From DATBVX01 sp035263105 (lineage in GTDB: Bacteria; Pseudomonadota; Gammaproteobacteria; Steroidobacterales; Steroidobacteraceae), in the NCBI GenBank assembly GCA_035263105.1, contig DATFRO010000046.1, positions 1 through 12,941 of the forward strand: a DNA stretch of 12,941 nucleotides. The letters are read 5' to 3'. Positions 1-6,437 of the stretch are shown here, piece by piece. Within the stretch, counting starts at the first letter, position 1. Each line of letters begins with the position of its first letter. Both the position numbers and the translations under genes were made by a program. The notes beneath the pieces are model-generated. The model worked only from the letters and a program-made list of their open reading frames with translations. It searched no databases and was not told the origin of the DNA.

Positions 1-450
1 CGAGCCGATCTTGCCGGTCACGCTCGGGCCGCCGAAGTTGGCAAAGGTGGTGAGCCAGAGCAGTGCGATCACGCTCATGCAGGTCGAGATCGGTGTCGCC
101 TTCAGTCCCGGGACGAACGCGGCGAGATAGCCGACGGCCGAGATCGCGATCGCGACGTTGCCGATCGCCAGCGACAGGAAGTAGAGCAGGAACACCTGGA
201 AGTATCCGGGTTTGCCGTAGGCGTCCTCCGCGTACGCGGCCATGCCGCCGCTGCGCTGATTGAAGATGCCTGCTTGCGCGAACCCGTAGGCGATGGCCAT
301 CGATCCGACTGCCGTGACGATCCACGACAGCAGCGAGATCGCGCCCACCTGCGCCATGTTGGTCGGCAACATGATGATGCCGGAGCCCATCATGTTGACC
401 GCGACGATGAACGTGAGCTGGATCAGGTTCATCTTCTTTTGTTCTGCCAT
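1..450 (-). CDS. potE: PotE-like putrescine/ornithine-type antiporter, N-terminal part (runs off left edge)
   Basis: Partial gene: the first 150 codons are present and the rest lies beyond base 1. The product is an inner-membrane APC-superfamily transporter that would exchange a basic amino acid for its decarboxylated amine. The visible part has the APC signature GSGIIMLP (residues 22-29) in the first membrane helix, further hydrophobic segments at about 37-58, 83-110 and 120-140, and the stretches SGGM (67-70) and NVAIAISAVGY (98-108). From memory these match E. coli PotE much better than AdiC. The ATG at 448-450 is preceded by a good AGGGAG ribosome site 6 bases upstream. It follows the arginine decarboxylase gene by 85 bases on the same strand, with no convincing terminator between, so the two are probably co-transcribed. 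The substrate is uncertain: the transporter is PotE-like but the neighbouring enzyme is AdiA-like, so arginine/agmatine exchange is equally plausible. Confidence 0.88.
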   Translation of the reverse strand, partial: MAEQKKMNLIQLTFIVAVNMMGSGIIMLPTNMAQVGAISLLSWIVTAVGSMAIAYGFAQAGIFNQRSGGMAAYAEDAYGKPGYFQVFLLYFLSLAIGNVAIAISAVGYLAAFVPGLKATPISTCMSVIALLWLTTFANFGGPSVTGKIGS

Positions 451-535
451 TGCCTTCTCCCTCAGTTCCGTGTTGGGCTTGCTATCGGACCCTGTAGTTG
501 TCGAACTCTTGACGTGAGCGGCTCCGCTTACCGGG

Positions 536-2851
536 CTACTTGTTCGCTCCCTTCACGCAGTAGATGTGGTAGCCGTCTTCTTTCTCCTCGGTGCCCTCGA
601 CCTCCTTCGCGAATCCCGGAAACTTGTGGCCGTAGTCCTGCAGGATGCGCAGGTAGGTGAGCCACGGACCGTCCGCCGCGCCGATGCTCTCGCCCGGCAT
701 GACGATCGGAATGCCCGGCGGATAGGGAATGACGCCGACCGCGACCACGCGATTGGCGAGCTCTTTCAGCGGCACTTTCTCCGCATCGCCCGCCATCAGT
801 CGCTGGAACGCGCGGCGCGGGGTCATCTCGGGCTTCGGCAGCGTCGCGTACGCCTGCGCTTGCCAATGGCCTTGCTTGCTCTTGCGCAAGTGCTCCCACA
901 TCTCGTCGCCCAGATCCTTGAGTCCCTTGCCGGCGTAGCGGCTCGGCGAGGCGGCAGCGATGTTCGGCAACACTTCGCTGAGTGGCGCGTTGCGGTCGTA
1001 GTCGGCCTTGAAGTCGAGGAGCGTGTTGAGGAGCGTTCCCCACTTGCCCTTGGTGACGCCGATCGAGAACAGGAACAGCACCATGTGATCGGTCGTGCGC
1101 GACGGCACGATGCCGTGCCGGCCGAGGTAGGCCGTGACGATATCGGCGGGGATGCCCCGGCCGTCGAGCTCGCCGTCGCTCTTCATGCCCGGGCAGACGA
1201 TGCCGAACTTGATCGGATCGAGCATGCACCAGCCGTCCGGCAGCCCTTCGAAGCCGTGCCAGCTCTCGCCCGGATGCAGCACCCAGCAAGCGGGGTCCGT
1301 GGTCAGCTGCAGTTCCGATGCTTCGTGGAACGGGACTTTCTTGCCGCTCGCATCGCGCACTTCCTCGGCATTCCACGGCGCGAAGAACCAATCCTTCTTC
1401 TTGAGGAACTCCTGCCGCGCCCGCGCGACGGCGAGCCGGCACGCCACGGCCTCGTCGATCGTCTCCTGCGTCAGCGTGTAGCCGCCGGGGCCGTCCATCA
1501 TGGCCGCGGCGACGTCGTTCGATGCCACCAGCGCATAGAGCGGCGAGGTGCTGGCCTGCGCACAGTAAGCCTCGTTGAAGCGCCCGTGATCGATGGCGCC
1601 GCGGCCGTCGCGAATATGGATGTACGACGTTTGTGACAGGGCCGCGAGGAGCTTGTGGGTCGAGTGGGTCGCGAACACGGTTGGGCCGTCTTTCGGATGG
1701 CTCGACGGCTCGCCGCGCATGGCAAAGCGATCGTGGTACATCGGGTTGAAGCGCGCGTAGCCGTACCACGCCTCGTCGAACTGGATGCGATCGACGCTTC
1801 TCGCCAGGCGCGTCTGCACTTCCGCGGCGTTGTAGCACATGCCGTCGTAAGTGCAGTTGGTGAGCACCGAATAGACCGGCCGCTTCGCACCCGCCGCCTT
1901 CGCGAGCGGGTTGTCGGCGATGACCTTGTTGATCGCCTCGGGCTCGAGCCGCTGCGGCGGAATCGGCCCGATGATGCCGTAGCGGTTGCGCGTCGGGCTG
2001 AGGAACACAGGAATGCCACCCGTGATGGCGAGACCCTGCTCGATGGATTTGTGACAGTTGCGATCGCAGAGCGCGATCTCGTTGTCGCCCACGCAGGCCG
2101 ACATGATCGTGCGGTTCGACGCGGAGGTGCCGTTCAGCACCGAGTAGGAACGGTCGGCACCGAAGATGCGGGCGATGTTGCGCTCACTCTCGCCCACCGG
2201 CCCGCTGTGACCGAGCACGGACCCCAGCGCGCCGCGCTCGATGCCCATGTCGGTGCGAAACAGGTTCTCGCCGTAGAAATCGAAGAACGCGCGCCCGACC
2301 GGTGACTTCAGGAACGCAACGCCCCCCTGGTGGCCCGGTGCGGCCCAGGAGTACTCGCGCTCGCGGTTGTAGCGGGCGAGCGCTGCCGCATACGGCGGCA
2401 GGAGGTTTTCGATATAGCGGGCGATCGCCGCCTCGACGCGTCCAGCGATGAAGGACGCGGTGTCATCGAAGATCCAGATGAACTCATCCGCCAGCGTCGC
2501 CACTTCGACACTGACCGACCCTGCGAGCTTGCGGCTGGCGAGCAGGAAGATCGGCACTTTGGCGTTGCGCGCCCGCACGGCGCGCAGCAGTTCCGTGGCC
2601 TGCTGATGGGAACTCGCATCGTCCTTGCCCTGGCTCCAGTTGAGCAGGATGCAGTGGATCCCGGAGTCCGAGACCACATTCGCGAGGCCGTCCTCGCACG
2701 ACAGTGCCTCGACCACCTCGATGTTTCGTGCCTGCAGCTCGGTCGCGAGCGCCCGTACGCTGCGCGCCGCTGCGCTGACCGTCTCGGCCAGTGCGCTATC
2801 GACAATCAGGACTCGCCGGGTAAGGGGGCCGGCCCCGGTACGTTGCAACAT
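536..2851 (-). CDS. adiA: Biodegradative arginine decarboxylase (AdiA type, PLP-dependent)
   Basis: A 771-residue Orn/Lys/Arg decarboxylase of the large fold-I PLP class; E. coli AdiA has 756 residues. It would convert arginine to agmatine and CO2 in the cytoplasm, consuming a proton. Residues 1-150 form the receiver-like wing domain (VLIVDSALAE at 14-23). The PLP domain has His268 in CHKS, Asp359 in FDEAWYGYARF, and the Schiff-base lysine Lys400 in ATHSTHKLLAALSQ. HPGESWHGF (526-534), LGRHGIVPSRTTD (576-588) and YPPGIPIVMPGE (710-721) follow AdiA closely and differ from CadA. I chose the ATG at 2849-2851 because GGAGG lies 4 bases upstream; the open frame continues to a TTG at 2983 with no matching domain. 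It sits between a two-component system and a PotE-like antiporter on the same strand, fitting acid resistance or polyamine exchange. Lysine or ornithine as substrate cannot be excluded, but arginine is favoured. Confidence 0.93.
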   Translation of the reverse strand: MLQRTGAGPLTRRVLIVDSALAETVSAAARSVRALATELQARNIEVVEALSCEDGLANVVSDSGIHCILLNWSQGKDDASSHQQATELLRAVRARNAKVPIFLLASRKLAGSVSVEVATLADEFIWIFDDTASFIAGRVEAAIARYIENLLPPYAAALARYNREREYSWAAPGHQGGVAFLKSPVGRAFFDFYGENLFRTDMGIERGALGSVLGHSGPVGESERNIARIFGADRSYSVLNGTSASNRTIMSACVGDNEIALCDRNCHKSIEQGLAITGGIPVFLSPTRNRYGIIGPIPPQRLEPEAINKVIADNPLAKAAGAKRPVYSVLTNCTYDGMCYNAAEVQTRLARSVDRIQFDEAWYGYARFNPMYHDRFAMRGEPSSHPKDGPTVFATHSTHKLLAALSQTSYIHIRDGRGAIDHGRFNEAYCAQASTSPLYALVASNDVAAAMMDGPGGYTLTQETIDEAVACRLAVARARQEFLKKKDWFFAPWNAEEVRDASGKKVPFHEASELQLTTDPACWVLHPGESWHGFEGLPDGWCMLDPIKFGIVCPGMKSDGELDGRGIPADIVTAYLGRHGIVPSRTTDHMVLFLFSIGVTKGKWGTLLNTLLDFKADYDRNAPLSEVLPNIAAASPSRYAGKGLKDLGDEMWEHLRKSKQGHWQAQAYATLPKPEMTPRRAFQRLMAGDAEKVPLKELANRVVAVGVIPYPPGIPIVMPGESIGAADGPWLTYLRILQDYGHKFPGFAKEVEGTEEKEDGYHIYCVKGANK

Positions 2852-2855
2852 GGCG

Positions 2856-2860
2856 CCTCC
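2856..2860 (-). promoter_or_regulatory. Shine-Dalgarno site of the arginine decarboxylase gene
   Basis: On the minus strand GGAGG stands 4 bases before the ATG at 2849-2851. It is the best ribosome site in this leader and fixes the start there rather than at the upstream in-frame TTG (2983). Confidence 0.7.
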
Positions 2861-2954
2861 GTCAGAAGTGCGGATCAGGATCCCTGGCCAGCAACCGAAA
2901 AAGCTTAAGTAGCCGGTGCGTAGGGGACTACTCGGAGAGTTTCGTGGCGGATTA

Positions 2955-2983
2955 CGTATAGACCGCAGATGGGGGGGCAGCAA
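2955..2983 (-). promoter_or_regulatory. Candidate sigma-70-like promoter for decarboxylase-antiporter genes
   Basis: On the minus strand TTGCTG (2983-2978) and TATACG (2960-2955) are separated by exactly 17 bases. They match the -35 consensus at 3 of 6 and the -10 consensus at 4 of 6. Transcription would start near 2948 and leave a leader of about 100 bases before the decarboxylase. The spacer contains a run of seven C (G on the plus strand, 2971-2977). An inverted repeat abuts the -35 element on its upstream side, a position where an activator could bind. This is inferred from sequence only and remains weak. Confidence 0.33.
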
Positions 2984-2999
2984 TTGCCCGTTTGGGCAA
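2984..2999. repeat. Perfect inverted repeat upstream of the decarboxylase gene (operator or hairpin)
   Basis: TTGCCC-GTTT-GGGCAA is a perfect repeat with 6-base arms and a 4-base loop. It lies 29 bases past the response-regulator stop codon and directly upstream of the candidate promoter. Neither side carries a T run, so it is a poor intrinsic terminator. Its position would suit a regulator-binding site. A shorter, similar repeat lies upstream of the kinase gene at 5476-5487. Confidence 0.45.
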
Positions 3000-3028
3000 G
3001 ACCTGCGCCGGACGGACCAAGGCGTGTT

Positions 3029-3661
3029 CTAGAGATCGACGATGCCGTGCCGGATCGCAAAATGAACGAGGTCAGCCCCGGTTCGTAAGCCAAGCGTCTC
3101 CATCAGGTGATACTTGTGAAACTCCACGGTGCGGATCGAGATGCCCAGCTCCGCCGCGATCTGCTTGGCCACCTTCCCTTCCGCCGCCAGGCGCAGGACT
3201 TCGCGCTGTCGCGTCGTCAGGCTGAGCACCGGGTCGGCCTCGACGCCTCCGGAATTGCCGGGCAGCAACTTCGCTGCGAGCGCCGGCGTGACGAAGCACT
3301 GACCCGCGAGCGCGGCGCGCAACGCAACAACCAGTTCTTCCGGCGCGCAGTGCTTGAGCACGAACCCGGCTGCGCCGGCTTCGAGCGCCCGGCGTGCATA
3401 GGCGGGCTCACCGTGCATGGTCAGGAAGATGAGCCGGACTTTCGGATTGCTGGCCCTGAGGAGCTTCAGCGCCTCGATTCCGTTCAAGCCCGGCATGGAG
3501 ATGTCGGCCACGATCACGTCCGGGTTGAGGCGGTTCGCGCCATCGAGGAGCTGCCGTCCATCCTCGACGATGCCGACGATCTCGAAGTCGGCGGCCAGCA
3601 GGTTCTTCAGTCCTTCCGCCACGATGCGGTGATCATCGGCGAGGAGGATGCGTGGTTTCAT
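3029..3661 (-). CDS. NarL/FixJ-family response regulator
   Basis: A 210-residue DNA-binding response regulator of normal length for the family. The receiver domain (about 3-120) has the acidic pair Asp9-Asp10, the phospho-acceptor Asp53 in VADISMPG, Thr81 in FLTMHGE and Lys103 in FVLKH, so all key residues are present. The LuxR-type helix-turn-helix covers about 145-207 (LTTRQREVLRLAAEGKVAKQ, then ISIRTVEFHKYHL). The ATG overlaps the stop codon of the upstream histidine kinase gene as ATGA (3658-3661). There is little Shine-Dalgarno sequence, so translation is probably coupled to the kinase, its evident partner. The gene ends 177 bases before the arginine decarboxylase, making that gene and the following antiporter the first candidate targets. 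The target is an inference from position. Confidence 0.95.
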   Translation of the reverse strand: MKPRILLADDHRIVAEGLKNLLAADFEIVGIVEDGRQLLDGANRLNPDVIVADISMPGLNGIEALKLLRASNPKVRLIFLTMHGEPAYARRALEAGAAGFVLKHCAPEELVVALRAALAGQCFVTPALAAKLLPGNSGGVEADPVLSLTTRQREVLRLAAEGKVAKQIAAELGISIRTVEFHKYHLMETLGLRTGADLVHFAIRHGIVDL

Positions 3662-5439
3662 GCAGGTGCGGCCGCGATTGGAATGGAGGTCTGGATCGTG
3701 GTCCCGAAGCCCGGGACGCTGCGAATCTCGAGCACGCCGCCGAGCAGGCGCACGCGTTCGCGCATGCTGGCGTGGCCCAGGCTTGCTGCGCGCTGGGGCT
3801 CATCCGGGTCGAACCCGATGCCGTTGTCGCGCACGGCGAGCCGCAACGCGCCGTCCGCGGTCGCGAGCGAGATGTTGACGGCACTCGCCCGCGCATGACG
3901 CGTCACGTTGCGTAACGCTTCCTGCGCCACACGAAAGGCGCACAGGGCGACATCCTCAGGGAGCCGCTCCGGCACGTGGTCGACATCGACGACCACCTTG
4001 AGGCCGGCGGCGCGCGACAGCTGATCGCACTCCGTGCGCAGCGCATCCACCAGGCCGAGGTCTTCGAGAATCGAAGGATGCAGGCGATGCGAGAGCTCGT
4101 GCAGGTCTTCGCTCAGGCGACTGAGCCCCTGGCGCATGTTGTGCACCACGCGCGGCGCTTCTTCGGCGATGTCGGCGCGCTCGAGCCGCGCAGCGTCCAT
4201 CGAGAGCATCGCGACGCGGTGGCTGAAATCATCGTGCAGGTCGCGCGCCAGGCGCCGCCTCTCGTCCTCGTGCGCCGACAACAGTTGCTGGCTCAGCTCG
4301 CGCGTCGCTTTCTCCGCTCTTTCGAGGCGCGCCCGCTGCACGATCAGGACCGCGATGAAGATCATCTGCACGAGGATGAGGGCGGTACCTGCCACGATGG
4401 CGTCGCGGTGCATCACCCACGGCGACGGCGGCCGGTAATAGACGGTGCTGCCTGTCGGCAGCAGCTCTTCGGAGATCTTCCAGCGCTGCAGCTCCCGCCA
4501 GTCGAATGCTGTGCTGAACGAGGCGAGTTCCACCGGCGCCAACCGGTTTGGCGGTTCGCCACCCAGGATGCGCAGCGCGCTCTCCGCCACCGCGCGACCC
4601 ACCTGGTTGAGGGACATCAAGGGCCCACCCACGATCCCGTGACCCAGCTGGTTCTCGAACACGCCAAAGATCGGCACACGCGCCACTTCGTGCAGGGAAT
4701 CGAGGGCCGTGTTCTGCTCATGAGGCACGCCGGCCGCGTCCATCGACACCCGGTGGTAGAGGATTGCGGCATCGTCGGGCAGTGCCGCCACCACTTTGCG
4801 CATCTGCTCGAGCGACAGATCATTCGTGTAGCTCAATGCCACGCGGTCCTCATAGGAAGCCAGATCATGGCGCACGATGTCGGCCCAGCGCCGTTCGTGA
4901 CCCGACGCTCCGAGCACGACAAGGACCTTTCGTGTCTCGGGTCGCAGGGCGAGGATCGTCGCGAGCACTGCCGGATGATCGAAGCGCACGCCGACAACGG
5001 CATCCCGCGTCCCGAGCTGCGTGTCCTCCAGCATGCGCATTTCGACACCGCCCGCGAGCAGCGGCACGGACGTGAACAGTTTCGACCGGTTGTTGAGGAA
5101 AAACTGCGCCGCTGGGCCACCGAGGGTGACGATGAGATCGGGCTTGCGATCCGAGAACTTGTCCGCGAGGTACTGGATCAGGGCATCCGTTTCGGCGTCG
5201 CTGTCCTGCTTTTGCCGCGCGGAGTCGAGTGACACCTCGTAGAAGTCCACCGGGTGTGCCGCCCGCTTTGCGAGCTGGGTGCGAAACTCGGTTCCGACGG
5301 CATCGAGCGGCGCGAAGTCCCGTCCATAGGAGTACATCACGATCACTCGCCACGGCTGCCGCGCTTGCGCCAGGGCGGAAGGAGTCGCCCCCTGCAACAC
5401 AGCCACGAGCAGCAGCGCCAGGCAGTGCCGGGATCTCAT
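3658..5439 (-). CDS. Sensor histidine kinase with periplasmic substrate-binding-like domain
   Basis: A 593-residue membrane kinase. Residues 1-26 are a Sec signal peptide (hydrophobic core LALLLVAVL, cleavage after SALA/AQA). Residues about 30-320 form a periplasmic domain resembling the ABC-type substrate-binding family that includes TrpX-like proteins (PF04392 in my judgement), with LIVTLGGPAAQFF, KVLVVLG and VPIFGVFENQLGHGIVGG. One membrane helix spans about 348-367, followed by a short coiled coil. A HisKA_3 dimerization domain carries phospho-acceptor His402 in ARDLHDDFSHR. Asp403 and His407 fit the DxxxQ/H motif linked to phosphatase activity in this class. The ATPase domain has an N box (AFRVAQEALRNVTRHA, 501-516), DNGIGFD (538-544) and a final GFGT. 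I prefer the ATG at 5439 because it gives a compact signal peptide; an in-frame GTG at 5466 would add nine residues. Neither start has a strong ribosome site. The ligand is unknown. Confidence 0.9.
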   Translation of the reverse strand: MRSRHCLALLLVAVLQGATPSALAQARQPWRVIVMYSYGRDFAPLDAVGTEFRTQLAKRAAHPVDFYEVSLDSARQKQDSDAETDALIQYLADKFSDRKPDLIVTLGGPAAQFFLNNRSKLFTSVPLLAGGVEMRMLEDTQLGTRDAVVGVRFDHPAVLATILALRPETRKVLVVLGASGHERRWADIVRHDLASYEDRVALSYTNDLSLEQMRKVVAALPDDAAILYHRVSMDAAGVPHEQNTALDSLHEVARVPIFGVFENQLGHGIVGGPLMSLNQVGRAVAESALRILGGEPPNRLAPVELASFSTAFDWRELQRWKISEELLPTGSTVYYRPPSPWVMHRDAIVAGTALILVQMIFIAVLIVQRARLERAEKATRELSQQLLSAHEDERRRLARDLHDDFSHRVAMLSMDAARLERADIAEEAPRVVHNMRQGLSRLSEDLHELSHRLHPSILEDLGLVDALRTECDQLSRAAGLKVVVDVDHVPERLPEDVALCAFRVAQEALRNVTRHARASAVNISLATADGALRLAVRDNGIGFDPDEPQRAASLGHASMRERVRLLGGVLEIRSVPGFGTTIQTSIPIAAAPA

Positions 5440-5472
5440 GCGTCGATGGTAGTCGCGCTCCGGCACGAGTGG

Positions 5473-5489
5473 TATTGCCCTTTGGCAGG
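5473..5489. repeat. Short inverted repeat upstream of the kinase gene, similar to 2984-2999
   Basis: TGCC-CTTT-GGCA (5476-5487) is a 4-base inverted repeat inside the short gap between the DUF2950 gene and the kinase gene. Its plus-strand context (ATTGCCC.TTTGG.CA.GA) matches the repeat upstream of the decarboxylase apart from two single-base gaps. It could be an autoregulatory operator, or chance. The different arm spacing argues for caution. Confidence 0.25.
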
Positions 5490-5498
5490 AGAATCGCG

Positions 5499-6428
5499 CT
5501 AGTCGGCGTCTTCGCGCTTCCAGGTCGCGTCCGGATCGAAGACCGCCATTTCACCAGCGATCCTGGCGGTGTCCGCCCCGAGGTCCTTCGAATACACGAC
5601 GCCCTTGTGGCTCACGATGAAGGTCATCACTCCGCTGGTGCCATATTCGGCCGGATAAGCCACCAATGCGAAGCCCCCGATCATCCGGTCGTGCGCCACG
5701 TATTCGTATTTGCCGCCATCGGCATGCGATCCCTGGGCTTCGAGTGACCGATACAGATAACCGTGGAACGGCTCGGACCTGGGGTTTGCGTCCTTGAAGT
5801 ACCCTTCGCTGCGCGCCTTGGCGAACTCCTCGCCCAGCGGACTCGGCTCCTCGCCCTCCGCGACCGACCAGTACAGCCCGTCCTTGTGGTCCGGGGTGCT
5901 GAGCAGGCGACGCGCGTAGTGCAGGAGCGGATCTTTCTCCGGGTTCAGCAGGTAGTACTCGCGTTGCGCATCCACATAGGCGAGGCACGACTGCACGGTC
6001 TCCAGTTCATTGCGGCCGACGCGCCGATTGATGACCTCGTCGATGCCCACGCCGCTGTCGTAGTGCCAGCGCCCGCTTTCCTGCACCAGCGGGAACGGGA
6101 ACGGCCAGTCGTCCTTGCCGACCTGCAAAGTCATCAGGCCATCATCGGGATTGCTGGAAATCGAATGCAGTGACTCGTATTCACTGACGAACAGCGCCCG
6201 GGCATTCTGGTCCTGCACGGCGTCTCCGGATTCGATGAGGGGCTTCGCATCCTGACCCAGCATCTCGAGCAGCGCCTTGGTGTCGCCGGTCTTGGCCGCA
6301 TCCAGCAGCGCCTGCACGGCCTCGTCGACCGACGCGAAATCCTTCTGCTTCGGCGCCGGTGGAGTGCATGCCGCGAGGATCAGCAGCACCAGGAGAACGG
6401 CGGAGCGAACTGACGGATGCATGTGCAT
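5499..6428 (-). CDS. DUF2950-family lipoprotein
   Basis: A 309-residue predicted lipoprotein. The N-terminus has a hydrophobic stretch ending in a lipobox, LILAAC, with Cys21 as the lipidated residue. The next residue is Thr, not Asp, suggesting outer-membrane sorting. I assign the body to DUF2950 (PF11453) from length, motifs such as DDWPFPFPLV, GRWHYDSGVG and GLYWSV, a C-terminal part with GTSGVMTFIVSHKG, and from its neighbour. The function of this family is not known to me. It follows the DUF3300 gene after only 9 bases. Its ribosome site (AGGG, 7 bases before the ATG) overlaps the DUF3300 stop codon, so the two are almost certainly translated together. An alternative ATG lies two codons downstream but with poorer spacing. 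DUF3300-DUF2950 pairs are a recurrent arrangement. Confidence 0.85.
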   Translation of the reverse strand: MHMHPSVRSAVLLVLLILAACTPPAPKQKDFASVDEAVQALLDAAKTGDTKALLEMLGQDAKPLIESGDAVQDQNARALFVSEYESLHSISSNPDDGLMTLQVGKDDWPFPFPLVQESGRWHYDSGVGIDEVINRRVGRNELETVQSCLAYVDAQREYYLLNPEKDPLLHYARRLLSTPDHKDGLYWSVAEGEEPSPLGEEFAKARSEGYFKDANPRSEPFHGYLYRSLEAQGSHADGGKYEYVAHDRMIGGFALVAYPAEYGTSGVMTFIVSHKGVVYSKDLGADTARIAGEMAVFDPDATWKREDAD

Positions 6429-6437
6429 TTCGTCGCC

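Noticed and set aside
516..530. Possible terminator hairpin between the decarboxylase and antiporter genes
   Set aside because: The stem is only 4-5 pairs with a tiny loop and no T run, so read-through is more likely.
2852..2983. 44-residue N-terminal extension of the decarboxylase from a TTG codon
   Set aside because: The extension has no family match and would start inside the candidate promoter. The ATG at 2851 has a GGAGG site and gives the normal family start.
3976..5232. 418-codon plus-strand open frame
   Set aside because: It lies wholly opposite the histidine kinase gene, has no recognisable motif and no ribosome site. It is a shadow of a high-GC coding frame.
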